Origin: CAVOGJ01 sp963695405
GTDB taxonomy: Bacteria; Planctomycetota; Planctomycetia; Pirellulales; Pirellulaceae
Reading direction: 5' to 3'
Length of the DNA: 64,000 bases
NCBI GenBank assembly: GCA_963695405.1
Contig: CAVOGJ010000002.1
Span: forward strand, 62,001 to 126,000
In this document: in pieces, positions 43,464 through 53,162 of the stretch
Layout of the letters: every line of letters begins with the position of its first letter
Numbering within the stretch: position 1 is the first letter of the stretch
Notes under the pieces: generated by a model
Seen by the model: only the letters and a program-made list of their open reading frames with translations
Told to the model about the DNA's origin: nothing
The model's database searches: none
Translations under genes and position numbers: made by a program

Positions 43464-46274
43464 ATGAGCCCGAAACGCCCTTCCACCCCCTCGTCTGTTG
43501 CTCGTCATCTGCTCTGGTTCTGGCTGTTCCTGCCGCTGCTACTCACGCTCACCGGCTGCCAAGGTTGTCGCGATTGGCTACGACAGCAGCGGGCGGAGAC
43601 GAAAGAACAACGGGCCGAGGAAGAGGAACTAGACAAGAAGAAGGATAAACCAAAGCCGGATTTCGAGCCCTGGAAGGTCACGATCTTGCCGGGATCGATC
43701 CCGCTGGACGACGGCGCGGCGGCGGATGATGAAACGCTCGATGATTCTCGTCTGGATGATCTGGCGTCGGGCGACGACACGACTGCGGCGGGCGGGGTGC
43801 CTCGGGCGCAGCGTGTGGTCGCCAAACCAGGACACTGGGTCCAGGCCCGCTATCGCTTGAAAGCCAATAACGACGACTTTCAAGGCGTGCTCATGGCCCA
43901 GTGCGTCGACGCCCGGCTGCGCCCTCATCGTCTTGAACAAACGCCCTTTAGCGTCTCTTCCACGCGGCCGGCCGTGATTCCGAAGGCCCAGTCAAAAGAT
44001 CTCGACTTACCCCTTTTTGTCTCACTGCCCACCACAGGCACGGCTCGCATGGTGCAGGTCTACGCCCATCTACGTCCGCGGGGGAGCAGCCGCGATGCCA
44101 CCCAGGAAATCACTCCCACGTTACCGCTCAAGTCGCATCAGTATCACCTTGTCGTCTTGGCCCGCAATCCGGACCGTTACGGCTGGCTGCGTTCCACGCC
44201 GACGGTGCGTCCCCCGCTTGGCGACTGGGGCTTCGTCGGGCTGCAAGAAGACTATGTAGTGACGTTACACCAGTCGGCCGAGGGCGAATCGCTCTCCTTG
44301 CCAGGTAACCCGCTTGCCTGGACGTCGATCGCCTACGTCATCTGGGACGACCTGCCACCCGATGCGTTGACCACGGACCAACAGGCGGCGCTGGTCGATT
44401 GGATCCATTGGGGCGGGCAACTGCTGATCAGTGGTCCCGAGTCGCTCGACACGATGCGGGGCAGTTTTCTCGGCGATTTCCTTCCGGCCGAGTTAGGTAA
44501 GGTCGTCGCCGTCTCGCAGGCATCCCTGAGGGAACTCAACGAATTCTGGTCCCTCCTGCCCGAGAAACTTGAGTTCGGCGTAGACGCCTACCGACTCACA
44601 TCCCCCACCCAGTCACCCTTGGAGATTACGCCGCTGACGCCCATCGCTGACGCCAGCTTTGTGCCAACAACAGGTCAATTGGTGGTCGAGCGGAGGATCG
44701 GGCGGGGGCGGATTGTCGCCACAGCGTTTCCTCTAGGCGCACGGCGCATCGTCAATTGGCAGAATTATGATGGTTTCCTCAACGGTTGCTTGCTGCGACG
44801 ACCAGCGCGGGAGTTCTCGATGGCACCGACGGGGTTTCCCCAGGTGAGTCTGGTTGGAACCGTGCTTGAAAGAGACGATGCTCGCATCAATTGCGGGCTT
44901 CGCTACTTCAGCCGCGATGCCCGCATTCCCGGCGAAGGTCGCAACAGCGATCGGCCGCGGGGACCGGAGTCGCCACGGAGATATGAGCTGCCACGGAGAC
45001 CGGAGCCGCCATGGCAGGGCGAGGACGATCCGTGGGGTCTGCTACATCGCGGACCGAAGTCGGTGACCGGGGTGAGCGCCGTCCATGGTTACCGCAACGA
45101 TCCCCAACGGGGCGTCGCCGGCTGGAGCGACTTTACGGCCGCAGCGACCGCAGCCCGCGATTCGTTGCAGCAGGCGGCGGGCATTTCGATCCCGAACGCC
45201 GGCTTCGTGGCCCGTGTGCTCGGCGGCTATCTCTTATGCCTGGTGCCGCTCAATTGGCTTTTCTTTCGAGTCCTACGGCGCGTGGAATGGGCCTGGTTCG
45301 TGGCGCCGCTCATCGCCGTGGGTGGGGCCGTGTTGGTGGTCAGACTCGCTCAACTCGATATCGGTTTCGTGCGCAGTCGCACCGAGATCGCCGTTGTCGA
45401 GTCGCAGCCGGGGCTATCGCGGGCGCACGTCACGCGTTTTTGCGGGCTTTATACGTCTTTGACTTCGCAGTACACGCTCAAGTTCGCGGACAGCCTGGCT
45501 TTTGCATTACCGTTTTCCACGGACCCGTCGGCGGACCTCCAGCGATTGCAAACTCGCCAGGAGGTTGCCTACACACGTGACAAAACCGTGGGTCTTGCCG
45601 GCTATCCGGTTTTATCCAATTCGACCGGCATGGTTCATGCCGAACAAATGGTGAACCTGGAGGGTAGCTTCGGCATCGTGCAGGAGGACGCGGACGGGCT
45701 GGTCGTCGCCAACGGAACCCGTTTTGATCTCCAGTCGGTCGTGCTAGTGACACTCACGCAGCGCGGTGTGCGGTTGGCGCTGGCCAGCACCATGGTCGCC
45801 GGTGAGGAAGCGACGTTCACTCCGCAGGAGGCCGGCGACGGAGACCAACTCTTTGCGTTTCTGGGCAACGATCGCGTGACTTCGGAGGCCGTCCAGGAGG
45901 GTCAAGTGAGCCTCCGTGGTCTGTATCGTTTGGCATTGAACTCCGAACAAATGCGGGTCGGCGATATTCGTTTGATCGGCTGGTCGCCTCAGCCGGTCGA
46001 GGGCATGGGAATCCGCCCTAACTCAAATCAGAATACGTTTCGCACGCTGCTACTGGCGAACTTGCGATACGGTCCGCTCGACGCGCCGACGGTCGATTTA
46101 AACCACCCGGCCGACTTTCGCCGTCCGCCGGACGAAGAAGGGATGGACTTCGAGGAGGACCAGTCGAAACGGTTTAATGGAAGGAAATCAAGTGCGACCA
46201 CCAGTGCTCTCGCGACCGATCGCACTTCGCCGGGCCGTCCGGTCGGCCACGTGGCGGCCGCCGGCGAGAGATGA
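43464..46274 (+). CDS. Large lipoprotein / membrane protein linked to ABC ATPase
   Basis: 936-937 residues from the ATG at 43464 (MSPKRPSTPSSVARHLLWFW). A hydrophobic signal ends in the lipobox-like LTGC; a highly charged Lys/Glu/Asp segment follows. The middle holds a GldG/DUF4159-like segment (ALVDWIHWGGQLLISGPESLD). An Arg/Pro-rich patch encoded at about 44940-45030 comes from short imperfect DNA repeats. Two or three helices near residues 585-640 (GYLLCLVPLNWLFF; WFVAPLIAVGGAVLVV) anchor it again. It precedes an ABC ATPase gene by 33 bases. Function unknown; an accessory to an ABC-2 exporter is a guess. Confidence 0.75.
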   Translation: MSPKRPSTPSSVARHLLWFWLFLPLLLTLTGCQGCRDWLRQQRAETKEQRAEEEELDKKKDKPKPDFEPWKVTILPGSIPLDDGAAADDETLDDSRLDDLASGDDTTAAGGVPRAQRVVAKPGHWVQARYRLKANNDDFQGVLMAQCVDARLRPHRLEQTPFSVSSTRPAVIPKAQSKDLDLPLFVSLPTTGTARMVQVYAHLRPRGSSRDATQEITPTLPLKSHQYHLVVLARNPDRYGWLRSTPTVRPPLGDWGFVGLQEDYVVTLHQSAEGESLSLPGNPLAWTSIAYVIWDDLPPDALTTDQQAALVDWIHWGGQLLISGPESLDTMRGSFLGDFLPAELGKVVAVSQASLRELNEFWSLLPEKLEFGVDAYRLTSPTQSPLEITPLTPIADASFVPTTGQLVVERRIGRGRIVATAFPLGARRIVNWQNYDGFLNGCLLRRPAREFSMAPTGFPQVSLVGTVLERDDARINCGLRYFSRDARIPGEGRNSDRPRGPESPRRYELPRRPEPPWQGEDDPWGLLHRGPKSVTGVSAVHGYRNDPQRGVAGWSDFTAAATAARDSLQQAAGISIPNAGFVARVLGGYLLCLVPLNWLFFRVLRRVEWAWFVAPLIAVGGAVLVVRLAQLDIGFVRSRTEIAVVESQPGLSRAHVTRFCGLYTSLTSQYTLKFADSLAFALPFSTDPSADLQRLQTRQEVAYTRDKTVGLAGYPVLSNSTGMVHAEQMVNLEGSFGIVQEDADGLVVANGTRFDLQSVVLVTLTQRGVRLALASTMVAGEEATFTPQEAGDGDQLFAFLGNDRVTSEAVQEGQVSLRGLYRLALNSEQMRVGDIRLIGWSPQPVEGMGIRPNSNQNTFRTLLLANLRYGPLDAPTVDLNHPADFRRPPDEEGMDFEEDQSKRFNGRKSSATTSALATDRTSPGRPVGHVAAAGER

Positions 46275-46307
46275 CGTTCCTTGGGCCAGCGGAAAAAAGA
46301 TGAGTCT

Positions 46308-47234
46308 ATGATCGAACTGATTGACTTTGGCAAGGACTACGGCGACTTTACGGCAGTCGAGTGCTTGAATTTTAAGATCAACGAAGGCGAAATGTTCGGC
46401 TTCATCGGACCCAATGGCGCCGGTAAGAGCACGTCCATCCGCTTCCTCACGACGCTGCTCAAGGCGAGTCGCGGTGAGGGAGTCGTCAATGGTTTCAGCG
46501 TCACCAAACAGCCGATGGACGTTCGTCGCAGCGTCGGTTATATGCCGGATAGTTTTGGCGTGTATGACGGCATGAAGGTCTGGGAGTTTCTCGATTTCTT
46601 TGCCGTGGCGTACAAAATCGGACGGCAGCAGCGAAAGCAGAAGATCAACGATGTGCTGGAACTCTTGGATCTGGCTCACAAGCGGGACGATTATGTGAAT
46701 GGGCTTTCACGAGGCATGAAGCAGCGATTGTGTCTTGCGAAGACGCTCGTACACAATCCGCCGGTGCTGATCCTGGACGAACCGGCGAGCGGCTTGGACC
46801 CACGGGCCCGCCTGGAGGTCAAGGCATTGCTGAAGGAATTGCGGCAGATGGGCAAGACAATACTCATCTCAAGCCACATCTTGACCGAGCTGGCCGACTG
46901 CTGCACATCGATCGGCATCATTGAGCGTGGTCAACTGCTGATGGAAGGGCCGATTGGAGAAGTCTACCGTCGTATCCGAGGCAATCGACATATTGAAATT
47001 GCCTTCACGCGTAACATGGACCTGGGGCTCTCGATTCTCCGTAGTTCGCCGCATTTGCGGGACGTGCAAACGAATGGGCAGCGAGCGTTTGTCGAGCTCG
47101 AGGCCAAAGACGGCGAGGTGGCCGATTTGCTTTATCAGCTGACCTCGCAGGACGTGGGAGTTCGCAGCTTTGCGGAAAAAGACCCGACTCTAGAAGACGT
47201 CTTCATGCTGGTAACGAAGGGGCTTGTCACCTAG
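46308..47234 (+). CDS. ABC transporter ATP-binding protein
   Basis: 308 residues from the ATG at 46308 (MIELIDFGKDYGDF). Walker A is GPNGAGKST, signature LSRGMKQRLCLAKTL (Arg replaces the second Gly), Walker B PPVLILDEPASGLDPRAR and switch His LISSHILTELADC. It resembles GldA/NatA-type exporter ATPases. No permease gene adjoins it; the membrane segments of the upstream lipoprotein or a distant permease must serve. Confidence 0.9.
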   Translation: MIELIDFGKDYGDFTAVECLNFKINEGEMFGFIGPNGAGKSTSIRFLTTLLKASRGEGVVNGFSVTKQPMDVRRSVGYMPDSFGVYDGMKVWEFLDFFAVAYKIGRQQRKQKINDVLELLDLAHKRDDYVNGLSRGMKQRLCLAKTLVHNPPVLILDEPASGLDPRARLEVKALLKELRQMGKTILISSHILTELADCCTSIGIIERGQLLMEGPIGEVYRRIRGNRHIEIAFTRNMDLGLSILRSSPHLRDVQTNGQRAFVELEAKDGEVADLLYQLTSQDVGVRSFAEKDPTLEDVFMLVTKGLVT

Positions 47235-47588
47235 TATGCTGGCGGGTGATCGGCAGCAATGGCACGCTCGCAAGTGTCGCCTGGCACGGGGTATCACTCA
47301 AATGTCGCGGTGTTATCGAACGGTGCTCGCATCGATGCGCCGCCAAACCTCCGGCGTCCGTTCCGACGTCGGGCTCAATGCCGCAGTCGGGCAGGATGCG
47401 TCGGCTTTCAACGATTGAGCGTGTGGTAGGTAGTGCATTGACTGTAGCGACTTTTCGGGGACGACGAATTGCCACAACGTCCAGTGACTTGCCTCACCGT
47501 TCTTCTTCCGTGAGCTACACCTTACACAGAGGTCCGTGCGGCCGGTACGCACGTCCGATGTTTCTTCGCCCGCCCTGGCTTTCGCACT
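47235..47588. other. Non-coding stretch upstream of H-NOX gene
   Basis: About 350 bases with no supported gene; short open frames here look like chance. It should hold the promoter of the H-NOX / diguanylate operon. Confidence 0.45.
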
Positions 47589-48143
47589 ATGTACGGAATT
47601 TTTCATCGAGCGATCGAGGAGCTCGCGAAACAGCGCGAGGGTGCGAAGTGCTGGGAGGTAATCAAGCAGCGGGCTGGAATTTCCGCACCGACCTACCTGT
47701 TGTTCGCGAATTATCCGGATGACGTCTTCTTTCAATTGGCGGAGGCCGCGGCGGAAACCTTGAATACGCCGCTTGACGAGTTCATGTTCGAGCTGGGCCG
47801 CTTCTGGCTACGATTCACCAGAGATGTCGGCTTGGATTTTGTCACGGACAGTCACGCCGATATCGATGCTTTTTTGGCGAATCTTGAGGTCTTGCATACG
47901 CGGCTTGCTGCCACGATGCCAGGCATGCGTCCCTTCAAGATTCGAGTCATCCGCTTAGGCATTGGTCGTTGGCAGCTGCGGTATCGATCGAGTCGTGGCG
48001 GTTTAACGCCGTTTATGCTGGGTGCACTCCAAGCGGTGGGGGATGAGTTTCACACGCCCGTCCAGGCGGAGAGATTGTCCCCCGCCACGGCGAGCGACGG
48101 ATGCGACGACTTCCTGGTAGAAACGGTGGCCGCGCTCGTATGA
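47589..48143 (+). CDS. H-NOX heme nitric oxide/oxygen sensor
   Basis: 184-residue stand-alone H-NOX (HNOB) domain starting MYGIFHRAIEELAKQREGAK CWEVI. The proximal heme ligand is His103 (VLHTRL), Pro115 sits at the heme-bending position, and the YxSxR motif that holds the heme propionates is Tyr132-Arg-Ser134-Ser-Arg136. These match canonical H-NOX numbering with an offset of 0 or 1. It senses NO (or O2) in the cytoplasm. It overlaps the next gene by ATGA (48140-48143), so sensor and cyclic-di-GMP enzyme are co-translated. Confidence 0.92.
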   Translation: MYGIFHRAIEELAKQREGAKCWEVIKQRAGISAPTYLLFANYPDDVFFQLAEAAAETLNTPLDEFMFELGRFWLRFTRDVGLDFVTDSHADIDAFLANLEVLHTRLAATMPGMRPFKIRVIRLGIGRWQLRYRSSRGGLTPFMLGALQAVGDEFHTPVQAERLSPATASDGCDDFLVETVAALV

Positions 48144-50278
48144 ATTGCTTCGCAGCGGAAGATTTTCGCAAACTGGTCGAGCTGGCGTTTCCGTTCCATT
48201 TCGGATTCGACCACGCCCAAAAAATCACGCGTGTTGGCAAATCGTTGGCCAAAGTCCAGCCCGAGTTGCGCGTCGGCAGCCACTTGTCGGAGCAGCTGCA
48301 GTTCGACGGCGCTGCGGAGGCCGCCCACTGGGACGACGTACCCGCAGAATCTCCGGACCGTCCGCTAGTCGTGCGGCTCAAGGTGGCCGGCATGTTGCTT
48401 CGTGGCCAGCTGTGTCGCCTGCAGCACGAAATACTCTTCCTGGCCAATCCTTGGCAACTGACGATCGATTCACTCAAGCGATGGAAGCTGACCTGCGCTG
48501 ATTTTGCTCTGCACGACCCTGCCATCGACAATCTATTCGCCCAGAAGATCCAATCGGTTCAATTGGACGACCTCCAGCGGATGATTCAGTCGCTCGAAGC
48601 CGATGCCCACGACCGGAAGCGTTGGGAGGATGCGGAGAAGGCGATCGAGTCGGACTTGAGTGCCGCGGCGGATATTCGCATCCGGTTCAGTCGTGACGGC
48701 ATGATTCTGGAAGTTCGATCCGTACTGGAGGATTTTCTGCCCGAGCCCGCTTGCCGGCTGGTAGGCAAGCATATGTCTACGGTGATTGCCGAATTTGACG
48801 AGTTGATGACGCAGGCGCGTACTTGGTTTCGTCAGCAGACGCAACCCTTTCGACTTGATTACCAACATCTATCACCGATGGCGGAATACTACTTCGAAGG
48901 GCGACTCACCAGCACGTCCCAGGGTGACTATTTCTTGTTGGCGCGAGACGTGAGCCAGCGCAAGGAATTGGCCAGGCGGCTGCAGCACCGGTCAACGCAC
49001 GACGGCCTGACGGAACTACCAAATCGCGAGTTGTTCGCTCATCGTCTGGGGCGAGCTCTGGCCGAAGATTCCCTCAGCGCTGTCATGTTGCTCGACCTCG
49101 ATGATTTTAAGGCAGTAAACGATTCGCTCGGCCACGTGGCTGGCGACGAACTGCTGCAGATCGTGGCGACCCGCGTCGGCGCGCTCATGCGACCCGAAGC
49201 CGACGTTGCGGCACGGCTGGGTGGTGATGAATTTGGTGTACTTGTGACGGGTCTTGCATCGCCCGAGTCCGCCTTGGCAATCGGCGAACGATTGCTCAGG
49301 CGGGTCTGCGCCCCGATTACCTTATCCAATCAGTGTGTGATTGACTTGACCGGTAGCGTGGGGATTGCTGTTTCCAATTACAGCCGCAACCCCAGCGTCC
49401 TATTCCGTAGCGCTGACCTGGCAATGCATGAAGCCAAGAATTCCAGAAAGAATTCGGTCGTCGTCTTTCAACCCAAGCTATACGAGGCGTTCGCGGAACG
49501 TTTACGGTTGAAACGCGAGATAGAATCCGGACTTGTCCGTCGTGAATTTGTACCGTTCTATCAACCGATCGTTGAATTCAATACGGGCGCTATTCACGGT
49601 TGGGAGGCGCTGGCTCGCTGGGAGCATCCTGAGCGGGGCTTATTGCCTCCGTCGGTCTTCATCGAGTTGGCTGAGCAATCGGGCATGGTCATCGAACTAG
49701 GAGACCAGATCTTGGAACGATCCTGCTTGGCCGGACGCTCCCTGGCCGCCCGCACCGGGTCATTGCAAAACATGCACGTGAATCTATCCCCCGTTCAGAT
49801 CCAGCGGTCCGACGTCGTCCAATTGATCAAGCGTGTGCTCGAGGATACATCTGTTCCACGGCAGTCATTGACCCTTGAAATTACCGAAACCACGCTGTTT
49901 TCCGATATCATGCACGCCGAGAAAGTGCTCCGTGAAATCAAAGACCTCGGCGTGCGAATCGCCCTTGACGACTTTGGCGTGGGGTATTCGTCGCTCCGCT
50001 ACCTGGAGCGATTCCCCATCGACGTCCTCAAACTGGATCGTTCTTTTGTCAGTCGTGTCAGCGATCCGACCTGTCGAGGATATCGTTTGCTGCGGCCGAT
50101 CATCCAGCTTGGCATGGCGCTCGATCTGCAGATCGTGGCTGAAGGCATCGAAACGGTGGAACAAGGCGAGCGGATGCGAGATTTGGGCTGCCATCAAGCG
50201 CAAGGCTACTACTACGGCCCTCCCATGCCGCTGGACGACGTGGTCGAATTTCTCGAAGCCGGTCTGCCGGTCGTGTGA
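48140..50278 (+). CDS. HNOBA-PAS-GGDEF-EAL cyclic-di-GMP enzyme
   Basis: 712 residues from the ATG at 48140. Residues 1-145 are an H-NOX-associated (HNOBA) domain (FPFHFGFDHAQKITRVGKSL, LLRGQLCRL, CADFALHDPAIDNLF), then a coiled coil (145-170) and a PAS-like domain (about 170-280). The GGDEF domain has an intact ARLGGDEFG near residue 360; the I-site position reads PEAD instead of RxxD. The EAL domain keeps WEALARWEHP (about 487), NLSP, EITET and DDFGVGYSSL. Both catalytic sets look intact. NO binding by the co-encoded H-NOX probably sets the balance of synthesis and breakdown. Confidence 0.92.
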   Translation: MNCFAAEDFRKLVELAFPFHFGFDHAQKITRVGKSLAKVQPELRVGSHLSEQLQFDGAAEAAHWDDVPAESPDRPLVVRLKVAGMLLRGQLCRLQHEILFLANPWQLTIDSLKRWKLTCADFALHDPAIDNLFAQKIQSVQLDDLQRMIQSLEADAHDRKRWEDAEKAIESDLSAAADIRIRFSRDGMILEVRSVLEDFLPEPACRLVGKHMSTVIAEFDELMTQARTWFRQQTQPFRLDYQHLSPMAEYYFEGRLTSTSQGDYFLLARDVSQRKELARRLQHRSTHDGLTELPNRELFAHRLGRALAEDSLSAVMLLDLDDFKAVNDSLGHVAGDELLQIVATRVGALMRPEADVAARLGGDEFGVLVTGLASPESALAIGERLLRRVCAPITLSNQCVIDLTGSVGIAVSNYSRNPSVLFRSADLAMHEAKNSRKNSVVVFQPKLYEAFAERLRLKREIESGLVRREFVPFYQPIVEFNTGAIHGWEALARWEHPERGLLPPSVFIELAEQSGMVIELGDQILERSCLAGRSLAARTGSLQNMHVNLSPVQIQRSDVVQLIKRVLEDTSVPRQSLTLEITETTLFSDIMHAEKVLREIKDLGVRIALDDFGVGYSSLRYLERFPIDVLKLDRSFVSRVSDPTCRGYRLLRPIIQLGMALDLQIVAEGIETVEQGERMRDLGCHQAQGYYYGPPMPLDDVVEFLEAGLPVV

Positions 50279-50395
50279 GCATTTCCGGTATCTGAAGTCG
50301 CCGGACATGGCACGGCGAGCCGCGTCCCAGCCGGGGCGATACCGGCCAGGCTCCTCCGCCGACAAGTGATCATGGCGGCACGGATGAAACACAGG

Positions 50396-50440
50396 CACGG
50401 AGGGCACGGAGATTCTCCGCCACCTCGAAACCTCTGCGTT
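50396..50440. repeat. Dispersed repeat, copy 2 (CACGGAGGGCACGGAG ... CCTCTGCG)
   Basis: Same 16-mer and downstream CCTCTGCG as the copy at 25955-26003. It lies between the convergent GGDEF/EAL and uvrB genes, where an imperfect hairpin could help termination. Confidence 0.5.
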
Positions 50441-50505
50441 TCTGCCGTTCGTTTCGACAGGTGGGCCTGCCGCTGGTGTGCCACGAGGCATGTCCGACAG
50501 CACGA

Positions 50506-52566
50506 CTACTGCTTCTTGGGACGCGGGACGCGGGTGCCCCCGCCCTTCTTACGGCCCGTACGCCGACGCGAGGTACCTCCCCGTGACTTGCGGACGGGCG
50601 CCTCTCCATCCTTGAGTTCGCTGATGCGATCCCGTAATGCTGCCGCGCGTTCGAATTCGAGATTCTCGGCCGCCGCCAGCATCTCGGTTTCCAGCTCCCG
50701 CAGATACTCGACACGCGATTCGTCCGTCGTATCGGTCTCGCCAATGGCCGCCATCGCCTGTCGGTGCGCGGACACCTCGGACTCAATCCCGGCGCGAATA
50801 CTCTTGCGAATCGTTTCCGGTTTGATGCCGTGCTGCTCGTTGTATTCGGCTTGCAAACCACGTCTTCGTTCTGTTTCTTCGATGGCCCGCTGCATCGAAT
50901 CGGTCACCTTGTCAGCATAGAGAATCACTTTCGCGTTGACGTTCCGCGCCGAGCGGCCAATCGTTTGGATCAGCGACGTTTCGCTCCGTAGAAAGCCCTC
51001 CTTGTCCGCATCCAGAATCGCCACGAGCGAGACCTCGGGCAAATCCAACCCCTCCCGCAGCAGGTTCACACCGACGAGCGCCTCGAAACGGCCTTCCCGC
51101 AACTCGCGCAACGAATCCACCCGCTCAAACGCGTCCAGCTCACTGTGCAGCCACTTACAAGCGACGCCCTGCTCGTTCAGATAGCCCGAGAGGTCCTCGG
51201 CCAGTCGCTTGGTGAGGGTCGTCACCAGTACCCGCTCGCCCACCGCGGCACGCAGCTTGATCTGTTCCAACAAATGAGCCACCTGCGTCTTGGCGGGTGA
51301 GATCTCGATGGTCGGATCGAGCAGCCCCGTCGGTCGGATCACCTGTTCCACGACCTCCCCACCGGTCTGCTTCAATTCATAATCGCTGGGGGTCGCCGAC
51401 ACGAAGATCACCTGATTGACCTTGGCTTCCCATTCGTCGAACTGCAAAGGGCGATTGTCCAACGCACTAGGCAAGCGAAATCCGTGATCGACCAATGTTT
51501 GCTTACGGCTGCGGTCGCCGGCGTACATGGCGCGAATTTGAGGGATCGTGACGTGGGACTCGTCAATGAACAGCAGAAAATCTTTCGGAAAGAAGCTGAA
51601 CAGCGTATCGGGGGTCGAGCCAGGTGGCCGACCCGAAAGTGGCCGACTGTAGTTCTCAATGCCGGGGCAGTAACCGACCTCGGTGAGCATCTCGATATCG
51701 TAGCGGGTCCGGGCCGACAGTCGTTGGGCCTCGAGCAGTTTCCCTTCGCCTCGTAGTACCTCAAGTCGTTCCACCAACTCGCGCTTGATCTCTTCGACCG
51801 CGTTCGCGATGCGATCTTCTGGCATGACAAAGTGTTTGGCCGGATAGATAAACAATTGGTCTTGTGGCACGATCACCTCGCCACTGACAGGATTGATGAT
51901 CGCCAATTGGTCGACTTCATCCCCCCAGAACTCGATGCGATAGCCATACTCCTCATACGCCGGCCAGACATCCACGCAATCACCTCGTACACGAAATCGA
52001 GAGCGGTCGAATCCCACGTCGTTTCGTTCGTATTGGATGTTGATCAGGGAGGCGAGGATTTCGTCCCTGTCGACAGTTTGTCCCTTGTGCAGTGAGATCA
52101 TCATGCTGCGATAATCATCAGGCGAGCCCAAGCCATAAATGCACGAGACACTGGCGACGATCAGCACATCCTTGCGACTGACCAAGGAACTGGTGGACGC
52201 CAACCTTAGGCGATCGATCTCCGAATTGATCGAGGCGTCCTTTTCAATATAAATGTCGCGCTGCGGAATATAGGCCTCGGGCTGGTAGTAGTCGTAGTAG
52301 CTCACAAAATAATGCACGGCATTGTCAGGGAAGAATTCCTTGAATTCGCTATAAAGTTGGGCGGCCAGCGTCTTGTTATGAGAGATGACCAGTGTGGGAC
52401 GCTGAACCTGCTGCACGATATTCGCCATGGTGAATGTCTTGCCCGATCCGGTGACCCCCATCAGCACTTGTTGACGCTGCTCCTTGCGCAGTCCATCCAC
52501 TAACTGGTCGATCGCTGCTGGTTGATCGCCGGCCGGCTGGTAGGGACTGACAAGTCGAAATTCCAA
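50506..52566 (-). CDS. uvrB: Excinuclease ABC subunit B
   Basis: 686-residue DNA helicase-like damage-recognition subunit of nucleotide excision repair. It begins MEFRLVSPYQPAGDQPAAID. Walker A is GVTGSGKTF, the beta-hairpin region is YVSYYDYYQPEAYIPQRD, the DEAD-type box is FIDESHVTIPQ, and the helicase C motif is TIGRSARN. A C-terminal UVR domain (ELETEMLAAAENLEFERAAALRDRI) binds UvrC. A basic tail (SRRRTGRKKGGG) follows. It lies just after the HhH protein gene (8-base gap) on the same strand. Confidence 0.97.
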   Translation of the reverse strand: MEFRLVSPYQPAGDQPAAIDQLVDGLRKEQRQQVLMGVTGSGKTFTMANIVQQVQRPTLVISHNKTLAAQLYSEFKEFFPDNAVHYFVSYYDYYQPEAYIPQRDIYIEKDASINSEIDRLRLASTSSLVSRKDVLIVASVSCIYGLGSPDDYRSMMISLHKGQTVDRDEILASLINIQYERNDVGFDRSRFRVRGDCVDVWPAYEEYGYRIEFWGDEVDQLAIINPVSGEVIVPQDQLFIYPAKHFVMPEDRIANAVEEIKRELVERLEVLRGEGKLLEAQRLSARTRYDIEMLTEVGYCPGIENYSRPLSGRPPGSTPDTLFSFFPKDFLLFIDESHVTIPQIRAMYAGDRSRKQTLVDHGFRLPSALDNRPLQFDEWEAKVNQVIFVSATPSDYELKQTGGEVVEQVIRPTGLLDPTIEISPAKTQVAHLLEQIKLRAAVGERVLVTTLTKRLAEDLSGYLNEQGVACKWLHSELDAFERVDSLRELREGRFEALVGVNLLREGLDLPEVSLVAILDADKEGFLRSETSLIQTIGRSARNVNAKVILYADKVTDSMQRAIEETERRRGLQAEYNEQHGIKPETIRKSIRAGIESEVSAHRQAMAAIGETDTTDESRVEYLRELETEMLAAAENLEFERAAALRDRISELKDGEAPVRKSRGGTSRRRTGRKKGGGTRVPRPKKQ

Positions 52567-52574
52567 GACGGCAC

Positions 52575-53006
52575 CTATTCCCTATTACTCGTGTCGGATG
52601 CTCGTGGCGGTAAATCGCCCCGCAACGGGAGGGCATACGCGGCGATACGGCTCGCCAGTTTCTCACCGATGCCCGCGACAGCGGTCAATTCGGAGAGCGT
52701 GCGAAATTTTCCCTGCCGCTCTCGATGCGTCACGATCCGCCGCGCCAGCGTCTCGCCAATGCCGGGAACGAGAGCCAGTTCGGGCCAAGTCGCTTCATTC
52801 ACATCCAGGCGAAAGGTCGCGATTTGTGGAACTGCCTCGTCAATTTCCACAGCAGGACGTCCGCGAAGCGTTGCGACGATCGTCGTCACCGTCGCCAAGC
52901 AGAGGAGGATCGGCAGGGCCATTCTCAGCAACCGCAAGTCCCCGTGGCTGAAGGGTTGCCGGTAAGGATCGACGGAGGGCATGTGAGGGGAAGAAGGCTG
53001 AGTCAT
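52575..53006 (-). CDS. Helix-hairpin-helix protein (ComEA-like)
   Basis: 143 residues from the ATG at 53006 (MTQPSSPHMPSVDPYRQ). One membrane helix (LRLLRMALPILLCLATVTTIVA) is followed by a periplasmic region with two HhH motifs: LDVNEATWPELALVPGIGETLARRIVTHR and FRTLSELTAVAGIGEKLASRIAAY. This matches ComEA-type DNA-binding proteins, although a competence role is not shown here. It is divergent from nadC, which starts about 155 bases away. Confidence 0.87.
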   Translation of the reverse strand: MTQPSSPHMPSVDPYRQPFSHGDLRLLRMALPILLCLATVTTIVATLRGRPAVEIDEAVPQIATFRLDVNEATWPELALVPGIGETLARRIVTHRERQGKFRTLSELTAVAGIGEKLASRIAAYALPLRGDLPPRASDTSNRE

Positions 53007-53162
53007 GGAGCACGGAGGATGGTGTCGCGGCGAAGTCAACCCGGATATTATGGCGAGCACCACGGCCCGCGGCGAGGCGGCAGCCGTTTCACACCACTCA
53101 GCCGCCAACCCTGGCAGGGTCGCGGCCGCATGTTTTTTTTCATGAGGGGACCCATCCACCGC

